Assembly: GCA_017985935.1 (NCBI GenBank)
Contig: JAGNWT010000034.1
Coordinates: forward strand, 1 to 38,964
Length of the DNA stretch: 38,964 nucleotides
Origin: Anaerolineales bacterium
Lineage (GTDB): Bacteria; Chloroflexota; Anaerolineae; Anaerolineales; Villigracilaceae
Direction: 5' to 3'
The notes under the pieces are model-generated. The model was not told the origin of the DNA. It worked only from the letters and a program-made list of their open reading frames with translations, and ran no database searches. Shown here piece by piece: positions 16,627 to 25,657 of this stretch. The position numbers and the translations under genes were made by a program. Every line of letters begins with the position of its first letter. Position 1 is the stretch's first letter.

Positions 16627-16649
16627 ACAGGTGAATAATGCTGTAAAAT
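16621..16649 (+). promoter_or_regulatory. Putative promoter for the EamA-GT operon
   Basis: TAAAAT at 16644-16649 (context CTGTAAAATCC) lies about 46 bases before the ATG at 16696. The hexamer 17 bp upstream is TTTCAA, a poor -35. It overlaps the -35 of the divergent minus-strand promoter, so the two would interfere or share a regulator. Confidence 0.5.
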
Positions 16650-16695
16650 CCAGCCTTGCAATGCGGTCAACCATCTCCTTTTCTTTCATTTTCCC

Positions 16696-17583
16696 ATGCG
16701 CCTAAAAGCTGACCTTACTCTCTTTCTTATTTCCATCATCTGGGGTTCTGCCTTTGTCGCCCAACGTATAGCGGGACAAATGGGTGGTGTATATTATTTC
16801 AACGGCGCTCGTTATCTGCTGGCGGCACTGGTTGTCCTGCCTTTTGTCGGCAGGATAAATTTCTCGTCCATGCCGCGCCGCCAATACAAGTGGATGTTTA
16901 TTGCGGGCTTTTTCCTTTTCATGGGCAGCGCGCTTCAACAGGCGGGCATGGTTCACACCACCGCCGGGAACGCGGGCTTCATCACCAGTTTGTACGTGGT
17001 CCTCATCCCGATCATTCTTTTTCTTTTTTGGCGTGAGAAGCCGCACTGGTTGTACATTGGCGCGGTGATCTTGTCTGGGGTGGGCGCTTTTCTCCTCTCA
17101 ACGGGCGGCCGGTTCGAGGTCAAGCCCGGAGATGCGCTTGAAATGGCAGGCGCTTTATTTTGGGCGTTTCACGTCATCATCCTTGGCAAGTACGCTTCGA
17201 AATTTGAAGCCATGTCATTTTCAGTGGGACAGCTTTTTGTGTGCGCGATCCTGAATTTGGGGTGGGGGGCATTTACCGAGCCATTCATCTCTTTGAGCGC
17301 GCCTCTCTTATTTGCCATTGCGTACACGGCGTTATTCTCTCTTGGCTTGTGCTATACCCTGCAGGTGTGGGCACAGCGACATTCACCGCCCGCCGATGCC
17401 GCGTTGATCTTGAGTCTCGAATCTGTTTTTGCAGTGCTTGCCGGCTGGTTGATCCTTGATGAACGGTTGTTGGGCATTCAGATCGTTGGTTGTGTGATGA
17501 TCTTTACCGGAGTGGTGCTTTCGCAGTTCAAAGAATGGACCTCTGGCACGATCGACCACGATCATCTTGTTGAAGGAAGATAA
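16696..17583 (+). CDS. EamA/DMT-superfamily transporter
   Basis: 295 residues, almost entirely hydrophobic, with about ten membrane helices arranged as two EamA repeats. The N-terminal WGSAFVAQR motif and the second-half LESVFAVLAGWLILDE motif are typical of the family, which exports amino acids, nucleotides or other metabolites, or sometimes moves lipid-linked sugars. The substrate cannot be called. There is no Shine-Dalgarno before the ATG (the upstream bases are pyrimidine-rich), so translation start may be unusual. It leads a tight five-gene run with a GNAT enzyme and three GT-C-like proteins. Confidence 0.92.
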   Translation: MRLKADLTLFLISIIWGSAFVAQRIAGQMGGVYYFNGARYLLAALVVLPFVGRINFSSMPRRQYKWMFIAGFFLFMGSALQQAGMVHTTAGNAGFITSLYVVLIPIILFLFWREKPHWLYIGAVILSGVGAFLLSTGGRFEVKPGDALEMAGALFWAFHVIILGKYASKFEAMSFSVGQLFVCAILNLGWGAFTEPFISLSAPLLFAIAYTALFSLGLCYTLQVWAQRHSPPADAALILSLESVFAVLAGWLILDERLLGIQIVGCVMIFTGVVLSQFKEWTSGTIDHDHLVEGR

Positions 17584-17589
17584 TCAGTT

Positions 17590-18180
17590 ATGACCGAAGA
17601 AAGAAACCTGATCGAAGAACTTGACCTGTCCTTTCATCCGCTCACTCAAAAGCTCTGGCACGATTTTGAATTGCTCTTTGGCAGACACGGCGCTTGCGGC
17701 GGTTGCTGGTGCATGCATTGGAAACTTCGTGGAAAGGATTTTAGCGAGAATGCCGGCGATTCTGCGCGGCAGATGCAAAAGTCCATTGTAGATGCGAAGA
17801 CCATTCCGGGTCTGCTGGCATACTCCGAAGGGTATCCGGTCGGGTGGATCGCGGTCGAGCCGCGCAGCGCATATCCCAAACTGGCGCATTCGCGTGTCCT
17901 CAAGCCGGTGGACGATCAGGATGTGTGGTCGGTCACTTGTTTTTTTGTTGAAAGAAAACACCGCCGTAAAGGCATCACAGTGGAATTGATCAAAGCCGCT
18001 GTTGACTATGTGAAGAGCAAGGGCGGTAGAATTGTGGAAGGCTACCCTGTTGATTCGCAAACGCAGCAGGCAGACTCATTCATCTACACTGGCGCGGCAT
18101 CTGCGTTCGCGCAGGCCGGCTTTGAAGAGGTCGCGCGTCACTCGCCGACCCGTCCCATCTTTCGTTACTCCATCAAATAA
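17590..18180 (+). CDS. GNAT-family N-acetyltransferase
   Basis: 196 residues. The N-terminal GACGGCWCMHWKLRG element is a characteristic Cys/Trp motif of one GNAT subgroup. The acetyl-CoA site is visible as ERKHRRKGITVELI (R/Q-x-x-G-x-G/A-like), followed by the strand GGRIVEGYPV. The acceptor is unknown. It starts 6 bp after the EamA gene and its stop codon directly abuts the start of the next gene, so it is part of the operon. Confidence 0.88.
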   Translation: MTEERNLIEELDLSFHPLTQKLWHDFELLFGRHGACGGCWCMHWKLRGKDFSENAGDSARQMQKSIVDAKTIPGLLAYSEGYPVGWIAVEPRSAYPKLAHSRVLKPVDDQDVWSVTCFFVERKHRRKGITVELIKAAVDYVKSKGGRIVEGYPVDSQTQQADSFIYTGAASAFAQAGFEEVARHSPTRPIFRYSIK

Positions 18181-19440
18181 TTGAGCGCCACTTTTCAACC
18201 CCCGTCCAAATCATTGACCGCCCGCGATTATCAATTCATCGCGCTGGCAGTTTTAGTATTCATCGCAATTTGTTACGGGCTGGTCCGATCAAATTTAACT
18301 CTGAAGGGCGGCGGCGACTTTTATGTCCACTGGGTTGCTGCGCGCGCCTTTCTATTCGATAATGTTGACCCTTATGGCGCCGAGGTTCCCAACCGCGTGC
18401 AAAAATTGGTATACGAAAACGGCGCCCAGACAGGGGACGAGCCCTATATTTTTGATACGCCCTTTCAGTTGCTTCAACTCTATTATCCTTTTGCGCTCTT
18501 TACCGACCCGCAGCTTGTTCGAGCGATATTTACATTACTTTTGGAATTGGCATTTTACTTGCTGATCGTGCTCAGCCTGCAGCTCACCGATTGGGAACCT
18601 CCGATCTCTTACACGGTGTTGTTCGTTTTCATGGCGGCTTTTAATTTTTATACATATCAGGCTATCCGTGAGGCAAACCCGGTCTTGATACTTGGGCTAA
18701 TATATGCAGGGATCCTCTTCTCCATCCGCGCTGACTTGGACGAGGTGACCGGTGCATTAATGGCCTTCTCCCTGTACTATTGGGAAGTGGGCGGTCCGTT
18801 CCTTGTTTTAATTGTGCTGCGCATGTATTTTGAAAAACGTCAGCGGGTTCTGGCGGGTTTCTTCATGGCCGGTTTTATTCTGGTCTTCATTTCCTTCCTT
18901 TCCTATCCCAACTGGATCATTCCCTTCCTGCGCGCCACGGTCAACAACTTGCGCGCGGATTTTGGTCATAATCTCTTCACAATATTTATTTATATTTTTC
19001 CCGAGCAGGGAAGAACATACGCTCTCGTCTTTACCCTTTTGTTGATGATTGCCCTCGGTTATGAATGGAGTATTGCACGCGGCAGTGAGTACCGCCGCTT
19101 TTATTGGGCGGCCTGTCTTTCATTGGCTGCGGCTCCGCTTTTGGGCTTTCGAACTGAAATGGAACATCTGGCAATATTGATCATCCCATGGGCTTTGATT
19201 CTTTCCATCGTCTACGACCGTTGGCGCAGGTTTGGCGGAGCGCTGGTCATTCTCCTCATGCTACTCCTTCTGATCATCCCATGGACACTGCAATTGTTTG
19301 CGGTTGCTCGGTGGGGTGCGATCGTCCATGAAATGATCTTTATCTTCCTTCCGCTTTCCACCCTCGTAGGCTTATACTGGATTCGCTGGTGGGCGATCCG
19401 TCCGCCGCGTATTTTGAGCGATATTGCAAATCGTCTATAA
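18181..19440 (+). CDS. Polytopic membrane protein, GT87 (DUF2029)-like glycosyltransferase
   Basis: About 419 residues with roughly nine or ten membrane helices. After the first helix comes GGGDFYVHWVAARAF and then VDPYG, the periplasmic-face D-F-x-x-x-W and D-P-Y motifs of GT87/DUF2029 proteins, which transfer sugars from polyprenyl-phosphate donors. The start is uncertain: TTG 18181 touches the previous stop and has no Shine-Dalgarno; TTG 18214 is an alternative. It precedes two further GT-C-like genes, suggesting assembly of a cell-surface glycan or glycolipid. Confidence 0.8.
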   Translation: MSATFQPPSKSLTARDYQFIALAVLVFIAICYGLVRSNLTLKGGGDFYVHWVAARAFLFDNVDPYGAEVPNRVQKLVYENGAQTGDEPYIFDTPFQLLQLYYPFALFTDPQLVRAIFTLLLELAFYLLIVLSLQLTDWEPPISYTVLFVFMAAFNFYTYQAIREANPVLILGLIYAGILFSIRADLDEVTGALMAFSLYYWEVGGPFLVLIVLRMYFEKRQRVLAGFFMAGFILVFISFLSYPNWIIPFLRATVNNLRADFGHNLFTIFIYIFPEQGRTYALVFTLLLMIALGYEWSIARGSEYRRFYWAACLSLAAAPLLGFRTEMEHLAILIIPWALILSIVYDRWRRFGGALVILLMLLLLIIPWTLQLFAVARWGAIVHEMIFIFLPLSTLVGLYWIRWWAIRPPRILSDIANRL

Positions 19441-19467
19441 CCGACTTATTCATCATCTCTCATCATC

Positions 19468-21039
19468 ATGTCCACCCGCACATATTTTTTCCTCTTCCTT
19501 TTTGGCCTTGCTGTGACGGTTTTCGTTGCTCAATTCCAGCCCATCCCCGGCTACCTCGACTCGGATTATTACTACGCGGGTGGAATTCAACTGGCAACCG
19601 GCAAAGGCTTTAACGAACCCTATCTTTGGAATTATCTGGACGGCACGACCTCGCTCCCGCATCCCTCTCACAGTTATTGGATGCCGCTCGCGTCCATTGT
19701 CTCTGCTTTGGGCATGTGGATAACCGGTCAAACCACTTACGCCTCGGCGAGATTGTTCTTTCTGCTCATTGCGGGGCTGCTATCCCCGTTGACTGCTGCG
19801 CTGGCGTACACCTTTTCCAAACGGCGTGACCTTGCCATCGCCTCGGGCGTGTTGGCGATCTTTTCTGTCTACAACGCGCCATTCGTCGGTGTGACCGATA
19901 ACTTTAGCCTTTTCATGCTTTTTGGCGGTTTGTATTTCATCATTGCCACCCAGCTGATCGAGGACTCTGCAAGCAAACGCAATTGGTTTTTCCTCGGTTT
20001 GCTTGCCGGGCTTATGTCTCTGTCACGGAGTGATGGTCTGCTCTGGCTTGCGCTCACCGTTCTCTTCGCGCTTTGGCGCACCCCAAAAGAATCTTTTTCA
20101 CGCCTCATTTTTCAAACCTCTCGCTCTTCGCTGCTTGCCTTGCTTGGTTTCCTGCTCATTATGTCTCCTTGGTACCTTCGCAACTTGAAGGCGTATGGCT
20201 CTTTCATGGCTCCCGGCGGAAGCCGCGCGCTCTGGCTTGCGAACTATGATCAGACCTTCATCTACCCGGCTTCAGAACTGACAAAGGAATCTTTCCTTGC
20301 TCTCGGCTGGGACCACATCCTCGCGGACCGAATCTGGGCGTTGAACAATAACCTGCAAAGCGGTTTCGCTGCGCATGGCGGAATCATATTATTTCCATTC
20401 ATCGTGGCGGGCATCCTTTATTATTGGAAAGATGAACGGGTCAAACTTGCCAGCCTGGCTTGGTTGATTCTTTTTTTTGTCATGACCGTTCTTTTTCCCT
20501 TCGCGGGTGCGCGCGGCGCGTTCTTCCATGCGGGTGCTGCACTTCAGCCCATGTGGTGGGTACTGGCTCCGCTTGGATTGGAGTCGATCCTCGCATCCCT
20601 GCAGAAACGCGGGATCGGACATGAAGGCAATCGGTTCGTGTTTCGATCCGCATTGGTGATGGTCGCCATGATCCTGACGATCTATGTGGTCTATCTGCGA
20701 ATTTTCACTTTGGGTTGGGGTGAAGGCGAAGACGCCGATTATCCGGTGATCGAGCAGTTTCTGCTTGAGCAGGGAATCGGTCAGAACGACATTGTCATCG
20801 TCCGCAATGCGCCGGGCTATTATCTCGCCACAAACCGCCCTGCGATCTCAATTCCTTACGGCGGCGAGCAGGCGATCCTTGCGGTCGCTGATCAGTTTGA
20901 TGCTTATTATCTGATCCTTGAGCCCGAAGCCGCGCTGGATCCGCTGCAAGACCTTTTTCAGAATCCTGAAGATCAAAATAAATTCCATTACATGGGTGAG
21001 TTGGATGGCGCTCGCATTTACAAACTTGAAATCGAATAA
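19468..21039 (+). CDS. GT-C membrane glycosyltransferase (GT39/PMT-like)
   Basis: 523 residues. A first membrane helix is followed by GYLDSDYYYAGGIQLATGKG, in which the Asp pair at the first external loop is the usual catalytic signature of GT-C enzymes. About ten more membrane helices follow, with a soluble C-terminal portion of about 100 residues. Such enzymes move sugars from lipid-phosphate donors on the outer face of the membrane. No Shine-Dalgarno is seen before the ATG (CATCATCATG). Its last 35 bp overlap the next gene, indicating coupled translation. Confidence 0.88.
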   Translation: MSTRTYFFLFLFGLAVTVFVAQFQPIPGYLDSDYYYAGGIQLATGKGFNEPYLWNYLDGTTSLPHPSHSYWMPLASIVSALGMWITGQTTYASARLFFLLIAGLLSPLTAALAYTFSKRRDLAIASGVLAIFSVYNAPFVGVTDNFSLFMLFGGLYFIIATQLIEDSASKRNWFFLGLLAGLMSLSRSDGLLWLALTVLFALWRTPKESFSRLIFQTSRSSLLALLGFLLIMSPWYLRNLKAYGSFMAPGGSRALWLANYDQTFIYPASELTKESFLALGWDHILADRIWALNNNLQSGFAAHGGIILFPFIVAGILYYWKDERVKLASLAWLILFFVMTVLFPFAGARGAFFHAGAALQPMWWVLAPLGLESILASLQKRGIGHEGNRFVFRSALVMVAMILTIYVVYLRIFTLGWGEGEDADYPVIEQFLLEQGIGQNDIVIVRNAPGYYLATNRPAISIPYGGEQAILAVADQFDAYYLILEPEAALDPLQDLFQNPEDQNKFHYMGELDGARIYKLEIE

Positions 21040-22498
21040 TTTTTTGCGTCGCGACATTGCTATCCTCGCGGGCGCGGTGATCCTGGTTACTGCCGCGTAT
21101 CTGGCGATGAGTCAATTCACTTATGCCATCGGCTTCCCCCTCGACGATTCATGGATTCACCAAACCTATGCCCGCAACCTTGCCCTGCGCGGTGAGTGGG
21201 CTTTTCGTCCGGGTATTCCGTCCGCGGGTTCCACTGCTCCGCTTTGGTCTGCTTTGCTTGCCCTTGGTTTTCTTCTGCGCCTCTCGCCCTACATCTGGAC
21301 ATATCTTCTTGGCATGCTTACGCTCTTCGCATTGGCAGTTGTCTGCGAATGGGCTGTGCGCGCGCTCGTGAATTCTTATCGTCCGCGATATCCGTGGGTT
21401 GGAATTTTCATTGCTCTGGAATGGCATCTGGTTTGGGCTGGGATGTCTGGCATGGAAACCCTGCTTCATGGTCTGCTCGTCACCACTGTTTTGATCTTGT
21501 TGATGACAAACTCGCCTCGCTACCTGACCCTTGGCCTGCTCACCGGTTTATCGGTCTGGGTGCGCCCCGACGGCTTGACCCTGCTGGGTCCCGCATTGAT
21601 GGCGATTCTGCTCAACCAACAAGATTCCCGTTTGCGTGTTTCTGCGATCACAAAATATCTCATCGGGTTTGGCTCTCTATTTCTTTTCTATTTGCTTTTC
21701 AATCTTGCCATTGGCGGCACGCCCATGCCGAATACTTTTTATGCCAAGCAGGCTGAGTATGCTTCGTGGCAGAGTCTTTCCATTTTTACGCGGCTGGGAC
21801 AGATGTCTCTTCAATTGTTGGTTGGTCCCGGTCTTGTGTTGATTCCTGGCGTGGTTGGTTGGCTGGTCAAGTCTGTGAAGCAGAAAATGTGGGGGAGTCT
21901 CGCCGCTTTAATTTGGTGCGGCGGATATTTACTGCTCTACGTATCCCGCCTGCCTGTCTATCAGCATGGACGGTACATCATGCCTGCCATGCCGATCTTC
22001 TTCCTGTTTGGGTTGCTGGCGTTTGCTGAGTTTGATGCGGGGAAAATGTTCGATCGTTATCATTGGATCGGTCAGGTGGTCTGGCGCGGAAGCATTGCCA
22101 TGCTGACCTTCGCATTCATCTTTCTTGGGGCGCAGTCTTACGCGAGGGATGTCGCTGTGATCGAAAGCGAAATGGTGGTCACTGCCAAATGGGTCGCAGC
22201 CAACCTGCCTCCCGACGTTTTGATCGCCGCTCACGATATTGGCGCGCTGGGCTACTTTGACCATCACGCATTGATCGACCTTGCCGGGCTTATATCCCCC
22301 GATGTCATTCCTTTCATCCGTGATGAACCTCAACTTGCAAACTACCTAAATCTACAGGGCGCTGATTTTCTGATCGCTTTTCCGGGCTTTTATCCTGTGA
22401 TGACTGGAGATGCGCCGCAGGTTTTTGTGACGGAAAGCCCATTTACCTTGACCCTTGGCGAGAAAAATATGGTTGTTTATCTGTGGGAAACCCCTTAA
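21005..22498 (+). CDS. GT-C membrane glycosyltransferase-like protein
   Basis: 497 residues from ATG 21005. This start is preferred because GGTGAG lies just upstream and it keeps the overlap with the previous gene at 35 bp; a longer frame from 20918 would give an implausible 122-bp overlap. The protein has a first helix, then GFPLDDSWIHQTYARNL with the external Asp pair typical of GT-C enzymes, and about ten helices. A soluble C-terminal part (about 385-497) carries IAAHDIGALGYF. It is paralogous in layout to the preceding gene. Donor and acceptor are unknown. Confidence 0.86.
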   Translation: MALAFTNLKSNNFLRRDIAILAGAVILVTAAYLAMSQFTYAIGFPLDDSWIHQTYARNLALRGEWAFRPGIPSAGSTAPLWSALLALGFLLRLSPYIWTYLLGMLTLFALAVVCEWAVRALVNSYRPRYPWVGIFIALEWHLVWAGMSGMETLLHGLLVTTVLILLMTNSPRYLTLGLLTGLSVWVRPDGLTLLGPALMAILLNQQDSRLRVSAITKYLIGFGSLFLFYLLFNLAIGGTPMPNTFYAKQAEYASWQSLSIFTRLGQMSLQLLVGPGLVLIPGVVGWLVKSVKQKMWGSLAALIWCGGYLLLYVSRLPVYQHGRYIMPAMPIFFLFGLLAFAEFDAGKMFDRYHWIGQVVWRGSIAMLTFAFIFLGAQSYARDVAVIESEMVVTAKWVAANLPPDVLIAAHDIGALGYFDHHALIDLAGLISPDVIPFIRDEPQLANYLNLQGADFLIAFPGFYPVMTGDAPQVFVTESPFTLTLGEKNMVVYLWETP

Positions 22499-22555
22499 TG
22501 GGTTAAAATAAGTGGAAATATTTTTGAAAGAAATCCAAGAGAGAATAGGCGCGGG

Positions 22556-23257
22556 ATGAACCAGATTACCCTTATCATCGTAGACGATCATCCATTGTTC
22601 CGTCAGGGCGTGGTGGATGCTTTGTCGCTTGAGCCCGACATGCGAATTATCGATCAGTCTGCCAATGGGGACGAGGCACTGGAGATGATCCGCACTAAAA
22701 AACCGACGATCGCCTTATTGGACGTGAACCTTCACGGCATGAACGGTCAGCAGGTAACACATCAGGTCTCACAGGACCGGCTTCCGACACGCATCATCCT
22801 AATGACAGGGTATGATGATATCGAGCAGGCTGTGCATGCCGCTCTTGCCGGCGCTTATGGGTATTGTTCCAAAGATATTCAGCCTCAGAATCTTTCGCGC
22901 ATCATCCGCGAAGTTGCTGAAGGAAAGTATGTTTTTGATAATAATTTATTCACCCGCCGTGAACTGGAGCTGTGGGTGGAAGATAAAGTAGTGGGCGCGC
23001 GTCGGTCTTACAGTGAGCCCGGAACGCCTTTTCACCCGCTCTCTGACCGGGAAATGGAAGTGCTGGCCTGTGTGGTGCGCGGTATGAGCAACAAAGAGAT
23101 CGCCAACCTGCTGGGCATTAGTCATCAAACGGTTAAGAATCATGTAACGGCTATTTTGCGCAAATTTGGTGTGGAAGATCGCACACAGGCGGTTGTTTTT
23201 GCTTTGAAGCGCGGTTGGGTAACCCTAAAGGATATGGACGTTCGTTCTCAGGAGTAA
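22556..23257 (+). CDS. NarL/DegU-family response regulator
   Basis: 233 residues: an N-terminal receiver (pocket DDH at 10-12, acceptor D56 in LLDVNL, Thr in LMTGY, K106 in CSKDI) and a C-terminal LuxR-type helix-turn-helix (about 167-222: LSDREMEVL ... SNKEIANLLGIS ... TVKNHV). It binds DNA as a dimer when phosphorylated. The DegS-like kinase gene begins 5 bp after its stop, forming a cognate pair. Because the Tad operon follows directly, its promoters (24456-24523) are plausible targets. A TAAAAT at 22504-22509 may be its own -10. Confidence 0.95.
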   Translation: MNQITLIIVDDHPLFRQGVVDALSLEPDMRIIDQSANGDEALEMIRTKKPTIALLDVNLHGMNGQQVTHQVSQDRLPTRIILMTGYDDIEQAVHAALAGAYGYCSKDIQPQNLSRIIREVAEGKYVFDNNLFTRRELELWVEDKVVGARRSYSEPGTPFHPLSDREMEVLACVVRGMSNKEIANLLGISHQTVKNHVTAILRKFGVEDRTQAVVFALKRGWVTLKDMDVRSQE

Positions 23258-23262
23258 TTGAA

Positions 23263-24270
23263 ATGACTAATAGCGTTTCCAAAGAATACCAATCTGAGTT
23301 GGAAGAGACCCAGCGTTCGTTACGGGAAGTTACGTTGATGATCGAGCAAAGCCAGGGGGAGCTTTCGAAGATCGCCCAACGCAACACGGCCATCACCACT
23401 CACTTGCAGCAGGTGCAAAAACCGGGCGTCGCATCTGAAGAGATAAAAATGGCCTATGATTCTGCGCTGGATGTCCAGCAGAGGTTGTTGGTCATGCGCG
23501 GGCAATTGGAAAAGCTTCAAAACGATAAAAGTCATCTTGAAAAATACAAGACTCTCTTGGAGAAGGCCGTGTCTGGCGCGGGGGATTCCGCATCTACCAT
23601 GGAAGCAGTGTCCACCGCCAAAAGCCAGATGGCGGGCATCGAGATGATCGTTAACGCTCAGGAGGCGGAACGCCAGCGGCTGTCCCGTCAAATGCATGAT
23701 GGTCCCGCTCAAGCCTTGTCAAATTTCATCTTACAGGCTGAGATCGCCATGCGCCTGTTGGATATTGATGCCGTTCAGGCAAAAGAAGAGTTGGGAAACC
23801 TCCGAACTTCAGCAATGGGTACTTTCCAGAAAGTGCGCAACTTCATTTTTGAGCTGCGCCCGATGATGCTTGACGACTTGGGACTGGTGCCGACCTTGAA
23901 AAAGTACGCAGACGCTTTCAAAGAGCAGTCCAATATGGATGTGAGCGTGACCATTACCGGTACCGAGCGCAGGCTGGAGTCGTACCTTGAGGTGATGGTC
24001 TTCCGCGCGGTGCAGGAACTTTTGGGCAACGCTTCCCGCCATAGTCAAGCCACGATCGTCAAGATCCAGGTGGACCTTGGCAGTGAGGTGATACGCGTGA
24101 GTGTGGACGATAACGGGAAGGGTTTTGACGCGGAAACGCTCAAGGAATCCAATAACCTTGGATTGAAGTTGATCCGTGAAAGGTCTGAAATGTTGGGGGG
24201 TAATTTTGAGATCGACAGCGCTGCAGGGGCGGGAGCCAGAATATCCTTCTCGGTTCCGGCAAAAGTGTAG
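23263..24270 (+). CDS. DegS-like soluble sensor histidine kinase (HisKA_3)
   Basis: 335 residues from ATG 23263, chosen because AGGAG at 23250-23254 lies eight bases upstream; an in-frame upstream extension into the regulator gene lacks support. Residues 1-125 are a long coiled coil without membrane segments. HisKA_3 follows with the phospho-acceptor H145 in RQMHDGPAQ, then HATPase_c with the N-box around N256 (ELLGNASRH) and DDNGKGF (282-288). This is the DegS/NarX-like class that phosphorylates NarL-type regulators. The sensing input is presumably cytoplasmic through the coiled coil, as in DegS. Confidence 0.94.
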   Translation: MTNSVSKEYQSELEETQRSLREVTLMIEQSQGELSKIAQRNTAITTHLQQVQKPGVASEEIKMAYDSALDVQQRLLVMRGQLEKLQNDKSHLEKYKTLLEKAVSGAGDSASTMEAVSTAKSQMAGIEMIVNAQEAERQRLSRQMHDGPAQALSNFILQAEIAMRLLDIDAVQAKEELGNLRTSAMGTFQKVRNFIFELRPMMLDDLGLVPTLKKYADAFKEQSNMDVSVTITGTERRLESYLEVMVFRAVQELLGNASRHSQATIVKIQVDLGSEVIRVSVDDNGKGFDAETLKESNNLGLKLIRERSEMLGGNFEIDSAAGAGARISFSVPAKV

Positions 24271-24301
24271 CAAAATCTCCATTCTTAAACTGGGCTGTTT
24301 G

Positions 24302-24328
24302 CAGGATTGTCAGGTCTTGGCAATCCTG
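24302..24328 (+). terminator. Weak hairpin after the DegS-like gene
   Basis: A perfect 8-bp inverted repeat (CAGGATTG at 24302-24309, CAATCCTG at 24321-24328) with an 11-base loop lies 31 bases after the stop codon. It is followed by TTGCCTTGG rather than a clean T-run, so termination would be partial at best. Confidence 0.35.
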
Positions 24329-24455
24329 TTGCCTTGGTTTACCGACTCCCAAAATGTAAAATTGGTCAAATTTTGGTATTTCCAAAACGGCCACTCAAAT
24401 GTATAGTTGAGGTGAGAGCGGAGGAAAAATTATTAAAATAGTCCCTTTGTCTTTC

Positions 24456-24523
24456 TTGCAATCCTTTTACAATTTTGTATACTAACCATAATCGTTATGT
24501 TTTTCTTGTTTTTCTTGTATAAT
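24456..24523 (+). promoter_or_regulatory. Promoter region of the Tad operon
   Basis: The 302-bp gap before cpaB holds no gene. It contains TTGCAA (24456-24461), a 16-bp spacer and TATACT (24478-24483), a good sigma-70-like promoter. A second consensus TATAAT lies at 24518-24523, preceded immediately by a tandem 9-bp repeat, GTTTTTCTT twice (24499-24507 and 24508-24516). The repeat sits where a -35 and spacer should be, so this second site may need an activator. The upstream DegU-like regulator is a natural candidate. Confidence 0.6.
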
Positions 24524-24572
24524 GAAACTGTTGTAATACATTAAATAAAGAACGTGATGAAAGGAGAAGGTT

Positions 24573-25640
24573 ATGCGCCGTGGTCGAACACTAATACTTG
24601 TACTTCTCATCCTCATAATTGGTTTAGCCGTGGGATTTGTGGTTATTCGTCAATTAACAGCTACTCCCCCCACTCCCGAAGCCCCTGCAGGTGTTGAGGT
24701 ATTTATCGCCGCTCAGAATATTTCCCAGGGAGGGGAAGTTACCGATGTCCTGCTGACAACGATAACCGTTCCGCCTGAGAACGTTCTTGCTGTGATGTAC
24801 ACCCGGGATGAAATGCCCCTGTTGGTTGGGAAGATCGCAAAATTCCCGCTCGATCAGGGTGTCGTGATCACCGAATCGATGGTTTCTGACGGTTCGTCCT
24901 CCCCGACAATTGCCGGTCCGCAGTGGGCGTCCTTGATTCCCGCCGGTATGACCGCCGTGACCATTCCCGCCGACCGCTTGTCCCTTGCGGGATATGGCGT
25001 GACAGGCGGCGCTCATGTTAATATCAACGCCTGCTTTAACTTCATCGATATTGACCCCGCTTTCCAAACCAAACTGCCCAACCTCTCTGCTGCACTGACC
25101 GGCACCGGGTTCGCAGGTGACGGCACTTTGCCGGCCCTGACCCTTGGCATTGGTGCGGCCGGTTCCCCTCAAGGCAGATTGGAACTTGATCCGTCTCTTC
25201 AACAGCCTTACTACCTCCTGCCTTCGGAAGCTCAGCGTCCGCGCATGGTGTGCCAGATGCTCTTGCAGGATGTGACGGTCATGCAGGTCGGGGATTTCCC
25301 GTCCGAAAAGACCACCGATCTGACCGCGCCCGCGCCTGTTGTTCCCGAAACGACAGACCCTGCCGCTGCTCCTGCTCCGGCTCCCACTCCGAAAGATATT
25401 GTGACCCTGCTTGTTTCTCCTCAGGATTCCATCACGATCTCATACCTCATTTTGACCGATGCCAAGTTGTCATTGACATTGAGGAATCCGACCGATCAAG
25501 CCCGTCAGGCTACCGAGGCTTCCACACTTCAATTCCTCTTGAGCCAATACAATATTCCGGTCCCGGCGAAACTGCCATACTCCCTGGCTTCTGAGAGCGA
25601 AAGCAACTTCATTGAGCCTGTGGTAGTTCCGACCCAATAA
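24573..25640 (+). CDS. cpaB: CpaB/RcpC-type Tad pilus assembly protein
   Basis: 355 residues. A short basic N-terminus and one membrane helix (about 5-26) are followed by a SAF domain (about 43-105: EVFIAAQNISQGG ... LDQGVVITESM) and an RcpC-like region. A Pro/Ala-rich linker near 265-285 precedes the C-terminal strand region. AAGGAG six bases upstream of ATG is a very strong ribosome site. CpaB is an anchored extracytoplasmic component of the Tad machine; in Gram-negatives it links to the secretin, which a monoderm lacks, so here it may contact the cell wall. It is the first gene of the Tad run. Confidence 0.9.
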   Translation: MRRGRTLILVLLILIIGLAVGFVVIRQLTATPPTPEAPAGVEVFIAAQNISQGGEVTDVLLTTITVPPENVLAVMYTRDEMPLLVGKIAKFPLDQGVVITESMVSDGSSSPTIAGPQWASLIPAGMTAVTIPADRLSLAGYGVTGGAHVNINACFNFIDIDPAFQTKLPNLSAALTGTGFAGDGTLPALTLGIGAAGSPQGRLELDPSLQQPYYLLPSEAQRPRMVCQMLLQDVTVMQVGDFPSEKTTDLTAPAPVVPETTDPAAAPAPAPTPKDIVTLLVSPQDSITISYLILTDAKLSLTLRNPTDQARQATEASTLQFLLSQYNIPVPAKLPYSLASESESNFIEPVVVPTQ

Positions 25641-25657
25641 GCATTCAATCCTATTCA

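Noticed and set aside
24271..24572. Possible Flp pilin gene in the gap before cpaB
   Set aside because: No frame here has the pilin pattern of a short leader with Gly-x-x-x-x-Glu followed by a hydrophobic helix; the gap looks regulatory.
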